Below, piece after piece: positions 1 to 11,654 of a stretch of 64,000 bases of DNA. The position numbers were made by a program, and so were the translations under genes. Position 1 is the first letter of the stretch, and the number at the start of each line of letters is the position of its first letter. The DNA lies in contig CM047425.1 of NCBI GenBank assembly GCA_026168455.1, positions 42,428,711 to 42,492,710 on the forward strand. The letters run 5' to 3'. The notes beneath the pieces were generated by a model. The model was not told the DNA's origin. It saw nothing but the letters and a program-made list of their open reading frames with translations, and made no database searches. The stretch comes from Theocolax elegans (lineage: Eukaryota > Arthropoda > Insecta > Hymenoptera > Cerocephalidae).

Positions 1-659
1 CGTTTGCATGCAAAGCAAAAACGTTGTGATATATTTGACCACAAATTCTAAGAATTTGTGATCCAGTACTTGGCAGTATGTAAAGGGATAAAGTAGCTAT
101 TTCACGCTATTTTTTAGTATTTTAGTTTCTATTTTTATTTCTTTTTCACTCTCTTTATTTTTCTGTCTTTCTTTTTTTATATAATTTTTCACTTACAGAC
201 ACACACTCTGAAACACACGCACATCCACGATCCACCACCCATCAGCAACCATCCACCACGTGTGTGTAGATGTCTGTCTTCTCAAAAAAATAAATGGAAA
301 CCCATAGAAGAGGAGACCCGACAAAATTTACACATCGTAACTCTATTAAATTAAAAATTTTATTTCTTTATTCAAACTCTCTATACATATGTATATATTT
401 TATGGTTTTAAATTAGTATGGTACATGAACTGTAAGACATTGTTTAAATCAGTTTTTCTGATACAATAATTTCACTTAAAGTATTCGCTCATAACAAACT
501 TACAAGGATTGGTCACGGTCTCTGGATCATGGATCTGCTATAACTTAAAAATATGATTCCTTGATGGAAAATAAACAATTCATAGCTCGAAAATTAGTCC
601 CATTGGTGTTAGGGACAAAGATATGCGAATTTTTCAAAAAATCTAAAGGAAAAAGATAT
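1..659. other. AT-rich intergenic sequence, nothing recognised
   Basis: No ORF of convincing length or similarity. It holds a short CA-rich stretch near 198-270 and otherwise low-complexity AT-rich sequence. Confidence 0.5.
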
Positions 660-1965
660 TGCACGAATATTAATAACTTTACTTTGACCAAGTTTAAAAT
701 CACCATTAAGGGTTGAATAGACTTACTTTACCGACAATAAAAAAAATTTCGTTTTACACAAAATTATATACAAGAAATTGGCCTTTGCATCTGTGTTTCT
801 ATGTTCTAGAATTGAAGAGCAGAAAGCCGTAAACACGAGAAAATGTAGAGAAAATAAGAAAAACTAGATGAAAATTTGTGATCCTAGATTTTCTATTTAT
901 TGACAAACTACGCATCGAAATGAATCCTCCTACTGGGGAATTAACAATAATAAAGGGCGGATAACTGCAATTTCAAAGAAATTTGAGTTAGTTTAATTTT
1001 AATTTGTTGTCAAAGTAAGCCGTATATAGGACAGCATATAGAAAACGAAGTTGGCCACCTATGGTAATATACATTGATCGTAAACGGCTATTTTTGTTTT
1101 CGTTGTGTTGCTTTATACGATTTACTTTGATAGCAAATTATAATTGAATTTATTCAAATTATTTTTAAATTCCAGTCATCCGCCCTTCGTTATTAATAAA
1201 TAAATAATTCCCCAGCAGAAGGATTCATTTCAATGAGTGATTTGTCATTAAGTTGGAAGGTTCGGGATCAAAAATTTTCATCGAATTTTCATTATTTTCT
1301 CTAAATTTACTCGTGTTTACGGGTTTCCGTCCTTCAATTCTAGCATATAGGACTAGATTGAAAAAAAAATTAAGCAGAATCCGCCGTAAACAGCAAAGAG
1401 ACTTCTACTTTCGGTAACAAAAGTAATTTGTGCTAGGCTACAAGGCAGTTTCTGCTTGGGTCTTCAGTATATTCGCATTTTGCTTCCGAGTAAGACATAA
1501 TCTTACTTTTTAACTGTACACTTTTCGTATATATTATTGACTATATACTTGAAAAAGTTAATTTCAATAATTAAACATATAATAATTGCCTTTACTTTCA
1601 ACTATCTTAAAATGTTTACCCTCTTTTTCTTTTTTAACAATTTTAAAATAGATATATATTCTAGTTCTATCTCTTTCTTAATGTCGAGTATGTATTGCTT
1701 GATAGGCCCAAGCAGAAACTGCTTGGCTTCTAAAGGAGTAATAACAACTTTGTCTAATTTACCGGAATCACCACGGTAGATATTGCTTGGGTCTCAAGCA
1801 AATTCTGCTTAATTTTTTCTCAGTGTATATTGGTGAAGGCTCAAGGACATAATTAGTTTTTATAGATAGTTTTTACGTAAATCGAAATTCGGTTATTGTC
1901 GGTAAGGCAGGTCTACTGCATCTCCTTAAAATCGCAAAATAAAGCTATTAGTAATAGCTTTCATT
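660..1965. repeat. Large imperfect foldback (inverted repeat) element
   Basis: The left arm (about 660-1070) reappears in reverse complement on the right (about 1080-1345, continuing 1828-1965). Matching landmarks are TTTACCGACAATAA at about 727 against TTATTGTCGGTAA at about 1893, the pair around CTAGAATTGAAG / CTTCAATTCTAG, and GGATTCATTTC / GAAATGAATCC near the centre. No transposase is encoded, so this looks like a non-autonomous foldback element or large MITE. The right arm is interrupted by a separate MITE at 1356-1825. The outer limits are approximate because the arms have diverged. Confidence 0.7.
1356..1825. mobile_element. Nested MITE with TA target duplication
   Basis: The ends are inverted copies of about 24 bp that share the core AAAAATTAAGCAGAAT, reading inward from 1356 and from 1825. 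Each end is flanked by TA (1354-1355 and 1826-1827), as in the Tc1/mariner group. A second internal pair, GCAGTTTCTGCTTGGG (about 1447) and CCCAAGCAGAAACTGC (about 1709), adds stem potential. There is no transposase ORF. It interrupts the right arm of the surrounding foldback, so it inserted later. Confidence 0.65.
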
Positions 1966-2942
1966 TGTATTTTAATTTGTATAATTATATTGAAAGGATC
2001 TAGAGCTCTGATAGATAAAAGAAAATACAAGGAAACGCAGTAAAATATTTGCTAAAATAATGAACAAAAACATTACAGTGTAATATTACGTCAAAAATTT
2101 CAACAATGTTTGAGGAATATTCTTGGAGACTCGATTATATAATTTTTTCTTGTGTAATAGAATTTTGAAACGAAACGTATTTGACATCCGGCATTGCGCT
2201 CCACACAATATGAAATCTTACAAAAAAATATAACCTAAAATAATGCAAAACATATTGCAATAATATTATAAAATTCTTCAATTCCTTATTTAATTAACTT
2301 TGCTCTAAATTGAACAATTTAAGCTTCTTTTTTTCAATCATATCTACTTGAACTCAACTACCTTTCACTTTTTGGACTGATTTCCTATCAATATTCGATT
2401 TCGAGTCATAACAATCAAAGTGAAAGTAACTTTCATTGGAAATATTCGTCGAATCACTTTCGTAAAAGTGGCAATTGGCCAGTAATAACTTGGCTTTCTT
2501 CATATTATTATATTCGAAAAGATATGCCAAGGTTAGGATAAGATATATCCGTTTCCGAAGGTCAATTACTTCCCTTGTGAGAGAATACCAATACTGTTAC
2601 AAAGGTAATAATAGTGTAACAATAGTGTAACTAATAAAATATGTAATGTTAATATATGCGAATATGATGGATATTAACAGTTAACATATTAAATTTAATC
2701 TGACAGCATGTATATAATAACAGACTTAAAACATTTTATTTTTAAGCAGAATCTACTTATTAAGATATATTGTACGTACGTAAAAATATAAACTATTGCC
2801 ACTGTATTGCAAAGTGATGGGCAACAATTATTGCAAACATCTTGCCAATAGTTACTATCTAACAATTTTTAAACTGTTGCCAATATGTTGGCCATACCTC
2901 ATAAATTAAAAGAAAAAATTAAAAAAAAAAATTTGCTGTATG
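1966..2942. other. AT-rich sequence with TTGCCAATA-type motifs
   Basis: No gene seen. A stretch at 2797-2890 repeats ATTGCCA/TTGCCAATA motifs in both orientations and is probably part of a worn foldback repeat. Confidence 0.4.
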
Positions 2943-3613
2943 TACTGTCTAAATATATTCGAGTGATTTTTTTAACTCTTAACTCGAGTAATTTAACAGA
3001 TAAACCGTATTCGAGTTAAAATGATAAATTTTTACTCTTAATAGAGTGAAATTTCTTACTCTTACTAAACGAGTAATAAAATGACTCGAAAGGTTGGGGT
3101 GAATAAAATGTCCTTGGCCGAATCACCCTTTTACGAGTGAAACAAACTGTACTATTCGCGCCAAAAAAATTCTCGCGATAATCAGTTATCGGATCGGAAA
3201 TTAAGTATATTTTAAGAAATTATTAACATAGGATTGTAAAACACATAGGATTATCATAAGTTTATTTGCAATGAAAAAATTATCTGAGGTAAGTAAAAAA
3301 CATAGAAGTTGTAAGCTAAGCATATTTTCAAGGTTAGATTTGACACGTGTTTAGACAGTATTTTTTAAACATTATTTAAATTCGACATTTGTAATATGGA
3401 GGAAAATAATGAAAGGTAAATTTTTTTATTATTTGAATTGAAAAATGTTTAGAAGCTATTGTAACATATATTGTAACGTATATTGGGAATAAATAACAAT
3501 TATTAAGATATTAATACATGGATGATTTGTATATACAAGTTCCAAACATTTGTGTATGTAAGCGTTGCGTTAGTTTAGTGGATAGAGCGTTTGCGTTTGG
3601 TGCGTGCGTTGCG

Positions 3614-6600
3614 CACAGTGTTCCTCAAGCATGTAAAAATGGTCCGAAAATGGATACAAAAACAGCTAATGCAGAAAGTTTCTATATTGAATGGACGCTT
3701 TTGTGTTACGCTAAGCTCATTCACGAATAGCCAATTAGAGCATTTGAGTTCACACGTATAATTCGTTTTCTAACTCCGAACAAAAGAAATTGAGTATGTA
3801 TTAATTACTTATTGTTAAGAGTATTATTGTTTTTTGATAATTTGAATATTATCTATTAAAATGTTGATATGATGGCTTAATAATCAAATCCATATTTCAA
3901 TTGTTTCGTCGTTTTTCTGACGTATTTCAAAATGCTTCATCTAATTTTCATAGAGTTGGTATTTTATAAATATATGACACAATTAAAAGTTTATTTTGAT
4001 ACCGCTAGGCAGCGCATGGAAATCCGTAATCGAAAAATGTATGTCTAAGTCATATATACATCAGAGGAAAAGCCATCCAACCCTCCCGAGTTGCAGTTGC
4101 ATTTTTTAAACTTACGTTTTTAAAATTCCTCCTCGGTATTCTCACCATGATAATAGAAAAAAAGTATGTAAAGCTTGTGGTCATAAAATTGTTTTTGGAA
4201 AAAAAACTAGATAAATTTTTAATAAGTAAATCTACTGAAAAACTCATAAAGAATTTTATATCTATGGATTTCGATTTAAACGATGAAAGATATCCTGTAA
4301 GCATATGTAGGACTTGCTATTTGACACTACTTGATATTAAAAAAGAAATTTTCAATCGGCAAGTACCAACTATGCTTAACTACAAAGAGATAGTAGTGGC
4401 AAAAGAAACTCGTTTAAATAACGCTTGTAATTGTTAGGTATGTTTGACTGCTCAGTCCAAAGGACACATAAAAGTTGAAAAAGGCAGAGCAAACTTTAGG
4501 GATATAAATAAAGAAATTGACATTTCTACTGGATATTATGAATCATATAAATCAAAGAAGCTCGAACTAAATAAAAGTTATGATTCTGTTGATTCAATAA
4601 AATATTACATTAAATGTTTTCAAGAAATTGGCAAAGGTAAAGCTCATGAATGCAAAAATCTCAGGGATAATGCCATAAAAATAGTTAAAAAACTTCCTCA
4701 GAAAATCCAACAGCAAATTGCAACTCATGTTATAAAATGCAATGTAGAATCCAATCAGGATGAAAGTGGCAGGCGGGCCAATATTGATTTAAATATGAGC
4801 ACTGCTGGGCGGAGTAAAAAGATCACAATAAATAAAATTGACAAGAACGTGGCCTTTGACGTAAATAATTTAGATAATTTTCGAGTTCAACTAGGCGCTT
4901 CACAAAATGAGATGAGAAAAATCATCAATTTTATAAGGTGTAATGTTGGTAAAATGTCTATCCCTAAAAATTATCGACAGCATATGTCGAAACAGTCGAA
5001 AGAATTGACAGATGTTTACAAAACGGGTGTTTATGAATTCGACTGTGCAAGCGCAACGGATGCAAAAAAGCAGTTACGTCCTGTCGTATATGCCAATGCT
5101 GAAGAACTTGTAGAACAAGTTATCGAAAGTAAATATTTAGTAGGCGACTGTTGTATCAAAGTTATGGCTGATGAAGGGCAAAATTTTTTTAAAATTAGTT
5201 TGTGTATTACGCCTGATAATTATTCACCCAAACAAGAAGAAAATTCCATGCAGGAAAATTATGATACTGAAAAAGATCTGGAAGATTTCGTTAACTGTAA
5301 TAATTCCAAGAAGAGAATACTCTACTCTGAAGGAGGTCGTCTAAGCAAAAAAGGTAAGGTATCTAGTGTAAATAGGTTGCTATGGTGGTGTGGTTCCTGG
5401 AATAAAAGAAACTCACGCAAATATTAAGGTTTTATTTGACTTGACCCAACTCAATAATATCTCTTTCAAATTTGTTGCAGACTTTAAGCTTTTGCTGATA
5501 GTTAATGGACAACAAACCGCAATATAAACATTTCCTTGTCCATATTGTTTTGTCTCCTTAAGTGATTTATGACACAAATTGACTTCTGAAACCAGTTCGA
5601 ATGATAATGCTACTACAAGGGTATCTGATAGTGAAGAAATGGAAATTTGTACAAATTTGGAAACTTATGGCGACTTGAGAAGAGATTATGAAAGATATCG
5701 CCTCCTAAGGAACCAAGGAGAAGAGAAGGAATGTAGTAGAAAGTGTTATAGCACTATCAATCTTCCTATTTTCGATGAAGATGATGATGTCTATGTTTTA
5801 CAGAAATATGTAATACCTGAATTACATGTCCTGTAAGGCTTAGTAAATCATGTATTTTGGCAAGGCTTAGTTCCCCTGTTAGGTCTAGAGAAAGCTATAT
5901 TGTGGCCACGCAAGCTCAATTTAGTTTTGAAAAACTATCATGGTGATGCTTTTGAAGGCAATGCGTGTAGGAAATTTCTGAAAGAGTCAGATAGGCTAAA
6001 AGATCCAGAAATATATAAAGATGTAGGTATTTTTAAAGTTATACCGTACATTGCAGCTTTCAAAGCTGTGGATAAGGTGGTAAATTGTTGTTTCACCTCT
6101 GGAAAAGTAGGACCTTCACTTGATAATTATATTGAAGAACTGAAAGCAGCTTTGGAAAGTCTTGAAAAACTTTCAGAAACACTGAAAATCCACGTAATTT
6201 TTTCACATGTACAAGAAGGTTTTCAGTTCATTGAAAGAAATAATGGCTTAGGTTTTTGGTGAGAGCAGAGTGGTGAATCAATTCATCGTGATTTCTTGAA
6301 GTTTGGGAACGTTATAAAGTAAACGGTTATCATCGTGAGACTTATTTACCAAATTTACAGAAAGCTGTCATAGAATTCTCATCGCTACACTTTTAACTCT
6401 TAACAGTATCTTATCGTTATTGAGCAATATTTTATATAATATGCTGAAAAAAAATAAATAAAAAACCGACAAGAAACAGAAGAAAAAACAAAAAAAAGAA
6501 TAAAAAACCGACAAAAAACAGAAGAAAAAACAAAAAAAAAACAAAAATGTGATCAGTTAACCACTACGTCCTCGTCGTTGATCACGGGTTACGTTAAAAG

Positions 6601-6948
6601 TGGTTTCAGTAAGCTTGTTCTGGAAATTATGATTTTTAAATGATTCCATTCAATTTTTCAATCGACAAAATATTTTGCAATAATGATATCAACAATAAAT
6701 GATCAATACATACTCAATTTCCTCTACACGAAATTACTGAAAGAATTGTACGTGTGTACACAAATGCTCTACTTGGCTATTGATGAATGCGCTTAGCGTA
6801 ACACAAAAGCGTCCATAACTTGGGAAGCCGATCACTTAGGATTTTCAATTTTACATTTTTTTCATCTAAAAACAATATAGAAACTTTCTGCATTAGCTGT
6901 TTATGGATCCATTTTCGGACCACTTTTACATGCTTGAGGAACACTGTG
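3614..6948 (+). mobile_element. Chapaev-like (CMC group) DNA transposon, decayed
   Basis: This is a 3335-bp element with long terminal inverted repeats (about 180-200 bp per side, with a 50-bp difference inside the right arm). Both ends begin CACAGTGTTCCTCAAGCATG. Four-base direct repeats TGCG flank it (3610-3613 and 6949-6952). A CAC terminus with a 4-bp duplication is characteristic of the Chapaev superfamily, which groups with CACTA/EnSpm, Mirage and Transib and is distantly related to RAG1. The encoded protein (4147-6396) agrees with a DDE transposase of this group. I assigned the family from memory of its proteins, so the superfamily call is an inference, and Transib (5-bp duplication) is the main alternative. 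Confidence 0.7.
4147..6396 (+). pseudogene. Chapaev/RAG1-like DDE transposase, multiply disrupted
   Basis: The reading frame is open from 4147 to 5427 apart from a TAG at 4435-4437. It then shifts near 5385, and further stops or shifts follow before 6396. An N-terminal cysteine-rich region (CKACGHKI in an adjacent frame, CRTCYLTL, and CNC-x-VC across the stop) resembles a zinc-binding module. Downstream, an acidic site in KVMADEGQNFFKISL, a second in FVADFKLLL followed by a CPYC pair, the phrase PELHVL, and a C-terminal EQSGES block after GLGFW fit a D-D-E catalytic order. The last part resembles the RAG1 region around its catalytic glutamate. The protein would be about 700 residues if unbroken and cannot be functional as it stands. 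It lies centrally between the element's inverted repeats. Confidence 0.65.
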
Positions 6949-7539
6949 TGCGGGATTCGATTCCCGGTTAGGGCAAAAAATTTTTCAGCGTTTTTCTGCG
7001 TCAAATATATCTAATTACTGTAAATATATAAACTAAAACAATATAAAAATAAATATAAGTTAATTAAAAATAATAATAAGGTTTCGAAAGAAAAATTCTT
7101 TTCAATTTTTTTTGGAGTTATGTATATATAAATACTTTTTAATTTCTACATTAGTTTCGTATTCTTTAAAAATGCTTTAAAATTTAATATTTTTAATGTA
7201 AACAATCATTTTAATCATTTTTATTGTTTAACAATCAGTATTATAGAAGATTAAAATATTTGATACACGAATTTTTGAGTTATGATGTCTTTCCTTTTGT
7301 ACCACCCGAATTACCCGAATCAGGGTTTAAAGTTATTCCAGCAAAAATTAAATTGCACTACAATTGGGTTCAGATGATCACTCGGTTAGAGTAATTTAAT
7401 AACCCTTTCAAATAGGGTAATTAAAATGAACCTTTTCTTAGAGTTATGAATAACTCTAAGTCTGTTCACTCAGTTTTGGCGGAATGCTTAGAGTGATATT
7501 TGAACCGATTAGGGTGAAATTGCACTCGAATATATTTAG

Positions 7540-7606
7540 AGAGTAGGACTCGAACCTTCAGTCTTAAAATTCGAACGCTGACTCTTTACCACTATGAGTT
7601 ATTTTG
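7540..7606 (-). repeat. tRNA-like SINE head
   Basis: Read on the minus strand there is a perfect B box (GGTTCGAGTCC), preceded by an A-box-like ATAGTGGTAAAGAG at normal tRNA spacing. The acceptor stem is not preserved, so a SINE fragment is more likely than a tRNA gene. Confidence 0.5.
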
Positions 7607-8309
7607 CTATTTTGTTATTAAGAGATATTACCAGGCTATAAAGAACTATTGAATTTATAAAATTTGGACTTAGTAATTTTTTAATCATATATTCGTAGAT
7701 TTTTCTCTCCCGCAAAAGGAGCTACGCTTGGATACGATTGTCCGAATTAAGATACCCGTACTCTATTTTTGAACTTAATTATTTTAAATAAAAATATATT
7801 GTGCACAATTAAGTAGTACTATTTCCGAAATAGTGTTTCAAATGAAATCTTTTTCTGCAGTTTGCTCTTTATACTAAAAAAAATGTATCTAACTACGAAT
7901 TATGTTATTTTGTCCCGGAAAAAGGTACTTATTATCTTATAGTAAATAATTATTTCTAAACAAGAATAAAGAATCACATTAAATGAAGAATTAAATACAA
8001 TTTTTTAGGATAATTAATCCAATTTCTAAATGTATAAGTATAGAAATTATTGAAATGTTGTAAAATTTTTTTCTAATTAATATTATAATATCAGAATTGA
8101 GAAGGATAGTGCATATACAGTTTGCAGTTCTTTATTTAGAAAAAAATCGTTCTGTAATATTCTTCTATTTGGTTTAAATGTAAGCTCGAATTTTTTGCCA
8201 TCCTCCTCAGGCTATACTAACCATTGACGAGTAGAATAACCAGAGAATGATGGCAAAAGTCATCGAAACGTCGCCATTAATTAACATCTTGGTTTATTCA
8301 TCGAAATCG
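7607..8309. other. AT-rich sequence with a possible ribozyme-like motif at its end
   Basis: No gene seen. At 8245-8275 the string ATGATGGCAAAAGTCATCG followed by AAACGTC recalls the core of the hammerhead-type motifs found in Penelope-like retroelements, but the CTGANGA box is not intact. A related inverted piece (GCCATCCTCCTCAGG) lies near 8197. Confidence 0.3.
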
Positions 8310-9415
8310 ACTGTTGCAATGTAATATTTCGAGAAATATTGATAAAATATTTCATATACCTACTTCAATAAGACCAGTGAAATATTTCATTAATATTACC
8401 GTAATGTTCCAGTGTAATATTTTGTGAAATATTATGGAAATATTTCACATTAAGATTCACAATTATATCACATCTTTTGATTTAATCGCCAAAATCGAAA
8501 AATCGTCGTCTTATATCTTATTTTTCTTTTGTACAAGCTTTAAGAAAACTTATATATCAATAATGCAGAAAGATTTTGCTTTCTATCGTAGAGAAATTAT
8601 TATAGAAATATAACAATAAAATATTTCAACGATATTTTTGTGATAATAAAGATGTAAGATTTTTAATTAACAAGATTTTTTTCCAAATCATAGTAAAACC
8701 TTGTCAATTTCATTGAAATTGTATAAGTATTAAAAATACATTAGATAGCAAATCAAATAGCAGATCATCATGTGCAAGTTTTAAACATAATCGATTAGCG
8801 TTGCGAATAGCGTAGTGGATAAAGTGTTTGTATTTGATGCGTGCATACGGGGTTCGAACCTAGGTTAGGAAATATGTAAAAATTTTTTCTGCGATATATA
8901 TGTGAAAAAAAATAATGTGTATTAATACTTAATAAATATAAATCAATAGCACGCCTTTTGGGATTACAAATAATTAAGTTAAAAAATTAAATTACTTGAA
9001 ATATTTTAACAATAGTTTGTAAATATTTCATGTAATATTTCTGTTATATTTTGCAAAAATATTACTGTAATATTTCACTAGACCTATTGAAGTAAGTATT
9101 TGAAATATTTTATCATTATTTCAGAAATATTTCTTAAAAATTTCATTAAAATATGCTAGAAACATTAAGGTAATATTTTAGTGGTCCTATGCAAGTGTGT
9201 GTTTGAAACATTTCATCAATTTTTCATACATATTTCTTAAAATATTACACTGAAATATTATAGTAATATTAATGTAATATTTCATGGAATATTACAAAGT
9301 AAGAAATTCGCGGACATAACAATATTTCAGTAATCTTTCTTTCTAATATTATTGTAATATTCCGAATCTTAATATGAAATATTTTCGTAATATTGACGTA
9401 ATATTTTGTGCTGTG
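8310..9415. repeat. AATATTTC-rich foldback repeat region
   Basis: Both sides are built from AATATTTC/GAAATATT motifs. Blocks match in inverted orientation: 8325-8420 with about 9000-9140 (around TACTTCAATA / TATTGAAGTA), and 8420-8460 with about 9365-9400 (around CATTAAGATTC / GAATCTTAATATG). A directly repeated version of one block lies at 9185-9260. No transposase is present. The central part contains the SINE at 8796-8916. Confidence 0.55.
8796..8916 (+). repeat. tRNA-derived SINE-like repeat, unbroken copy
   Basis: It has an A-box-like AATAGCGTAGTGGATAAAG and a B box GGGTTCGAACC about 50 bases apart, followed by a T-rich segment ending TTTTTTCTGCG. It matches the two halves of the repeat interrupted at 3613/6949 along its length and in the approximately 30 bases upstream (ACAAGTTCCAAAC / GCAAGTTTTAAAC). 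It lies inside the AATATTTC foldback. Confidence 0.6.
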
Positions 9416-10120
9416 TGGGATATGTACTGAATTAAATTTAATGTTGTTAATTTATTATCTTATAGTTTTCAAAAAATAACATGAAAGGATTGTATGAATG
9501 AATAATTTCTTTAAATAGAGAATGTTATACATATACAATGGTATGGAAGTTTGTGTTAAAAATCATGTGTGCGATTAGTGTCAATGCATAAATTGAAATT
9601 TTTGTTTTGATAAAGCTGTTTCTAACTAATATTTTATAGTTTTGAGTTTTGACATATAGGTTTCAAGATATTCTGTAAATCAGTATTCTTGAAAAATTAA
9701 TTTCATTTAAAGCATAGAAAATAAATGTTGTTAATTTTTTATTTTGTAGTTTGTAAAAAATGATTTCTTTAAATAGGGAATGGATTATCTTTAAAACAGT
9801 ATTTATGAAATAATAATTCGTGCATTTAAAAACATTGATTACCAATACTAGTTTACTATATACAAAACATAAGTTATAAATTGTACATTTTATGGTTTTA
9901 AGAATTATGAATAGATTCTTTTTCCAAAAAATTCTTTAAATAAAGATTGAATTTTGTATTATGCATAGACAATTAAATTAAATTAAATTAAATTGACACG
10001 TAGACTACTACTTTACTTAACCCTTTGTTGCACATATTTTTCTATTTAATGATTTTATTACTTGGAAACTCTTACTCGGGGGTTTTTGGGATCGCTGATC
10101 AGAAATCTGAAGTCCCTGAA
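9416..10120. other. AT-rich sequence without genes
   Basis: Only low-complexity sequence, including a short (AAATT)n run at about 9970-9994. Confidence 0.5.
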
Positions 10121-10365
10121 AAGACTCTGGGAAGTCTCAGAACCATCATTGGTTCTGGGACTTCCCAGAGCCATCATAACTTTGTATGGAAGGTGGGGGG
10201 GGGGGGGGGGGTGGAGATAAGCTCAACCGCTGCGCTTGCACGCGCTTCTTGACCGGAATTTGCGTATCTGATTGCCAACAAGTTGCCGACAAGTTGACAG
10301 CGACTTTAAGAGTTTAAGGTTTTCTTGCTTTCTCGCCAGTCTTATGTTTAAGTTTAAAATTCTTT
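10121..10365 (+). repeat. Dispersed repeat with CTGGGA/TCCCAG ends and an internal G run
   Basis: It contains TTCTGGGACTTCCCAGAGCC, a G tract of about 18, then AAGCTCAACCGCTGCGCTTG and the end GCTTTCTCGCCAG. The same order occurs in reverse complement at 50074-50285. The module is more GC-rich than its surroundings and encodes nothing recognisable. Confidence 0.6.
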
Positions 10366-10682
10366 GCCGATTGTAACCCTACTAGCACACAACGTTGTAG
10401 CAACGTTGTGGCAACATTGTTTTGACAACGTTACAACGTTGTTATAAAAGTTGTTGAAACGTTGGAGCAACGTTGTTATAACGTGGGATATGTCCGCTAA
10501 GATTTATGTAAGTTGCCGCGATAGGTGGAAATAACGTTGTGATAACGTTTGAGCATCGATGAAAATGCCTTTGAAAAATGTATTTCATGTAAAAATTTAA
10601 AAAATGTCCTGGGCAAGCGAAAAAATACATTTTTAAATGCACAAAATTATAACTAATAAAAAAAAATAAAAAAAATATTTTC

Positions 10683-10754
10683 AACCCGCGGGAATTGAAC
10701 CTTAAATCTTCAGCTCCGAAGGCTTGCTCTCTACCAACTGAGCTATTTTGTTGT
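10683..10754 (-). repeat. tRNA-like sequence in the left arm of a foldback element
   Basis: On the minus strand it shows an A box (TAGCTCAGTTGGTAGAG) and a B box (GGTTCAATTCC) separated as in a tRNA, with a D-arm and T-arm that would fold. The acceptor ends do not pair. It is the inverted partner of 10841-10913. Confidence 0.6.
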
Positions 10755-10840
10755 TCCTGTCGTTAAATTAACTGTAGGTTATTAATTTCGGAGCATATTT
10801 TGATAGTAGTTTATAACCAAAAATTAATTTAATCACACGA

Positions 10841-10913
10841 ACAACAAAATAGCTCAGTTGGTAGAGAGTATGCCTTCGGAGCTGAAGATTTGAGGTTCAA
10901 TTCCTGCGGGTTG
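10841..10913 (+). repeat. tRNA-like sequence in the right arm of a foldback element
   Basis: It has TAGCTCAGTTGGTAGAG at about 10850 and GGTTCAATTCC at about 10895, a nearly exact mirror of the minus-strand copy at 10683-10754. It is probably an internal Pol III promoter fossil captured by the element. A working tRNA is unlikely because the 5' and 3' ends are not complementary. Confidence 0.6.
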
Positions 10914-11654
10914 AAAATATTTTTTATTTTTTTTATTAGTTAAAATTTTGTACATTTAAAAATGTACTTTTTCGCTTGCCCAGGACATTTTTTAAATTTT
11001 TACATGAAATACATTTTTCAAAGGCATTTTCATCGATGCTCAAACGTTATCACAACGTTATTTCCACCTATCGCGGCAACTTACATAAATCTTAGCGGAC
11101 ATATCCCACGTTATAACAACGTTGCTCCAACGTTTCTACAACTTTTATAACAACGTTGTAACGTTGTCAAAACAACGTTGCCACAACGTTGCTACAACGT
11201 TGTGTGCTAGTAGGGAATTAACTCGTCTAGCTGGTGAAATTGAACTTGCTAGAAATTATCGAGTTGTACTGTATTATTTTATGAAGATTCTAGAAATATA
11301 TATATTTTTACTCTTTATAATAAGATTGTATTATAATATACTTTTATAATAAGATTATTGTTGTGTGAGCGTAGTTAGAAGTATGCACTAGCGACCTCTA
11401 TGGTCGAGCGCGGTTTGTGAGAATACACACGGACGTGAGTCAGAAGGGCTCGAATCACCTGAGAGTGCACTTAAGAAGTACGCACACACATCCACTCTCC
11501 CGTTTAGCGTATTGCTACGTGCGTGTACCATTTCTTACATACCCGTCATCTTCCTCCAAACGGATTGAACCTATACGTTACGTGCACAAAACATGGTTTC
11601 AGAAGTGTTACTTTACTAATTTGTACGGGTAAAAACATTGTCGAAAACAAGCAA

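Larger units (their letters stand above)
3561..7010 (+). repeat. tRNA-derived SINE-like repeat split by a transposon (3561-3613 and 6949-7010)
   Basis: The left fragment holds an A-box-like sequence (TTAGTTTAGTGGATAGAGC). The right fragment holds a B-box-like sequence (GGATTCGATTCCC). Without the intervening 3614-6948 element and one TGCG copy, the two halves line up with the unbroken repeat at 8796-8916, including the downstream TTTTTCTGCG tail. The acceptor ends do not pair, so this is a tRNA-derived retroposon and not a working tRNA gene. Confidence 0.7.
2943..7545. repeat. Candidate terminal inverted repeat pair enclosing the SINE and Chapaev-like element
   Basis: A 23-bp sequence at 2943-2965 (core AAATATATTCGAGTG) returns in reverse complement at 7523-7545 with one mismatch. 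Inside each end lies a run of ACTCGAG/AGAGTGA/ACTCTTA motifs (about 2960-3140 and 7290-7500). This could mark an older element into which the split SINE and transposon fell, or it could be two solo repeats in opposite orientation. No target duplication was identified. Confidence 0.35.
10378..11215. mobile_element. 838-bp foldback element (near-complete palindrome)
   Basis: Arms of about 390 bp read inward from CCCTACTAGCACACAACG at both ends and are almost identical in reverse complement. The outer 120 bp of each arm is packed with AACGTTG/CAACGTT units. Each arm carries a tRNA-like sequence pointing outward from the centre (10683-10754 minus, 10841-10913 plus), with an 86-bp spacer. There is no transposase and no clear target duplication. 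The terminal motif is closely related to that of the foldback at 48733-49291, so the two may share a mobilising transposase. Confidence 0.75.

Noticed and set aside
10841..10913. Functional tRNA genes in the foldback element
   Set aside because: The A and B boxes are good, but the acceptor stem does not pair and the sequence occurs as a mirrored pair within a mobile element.
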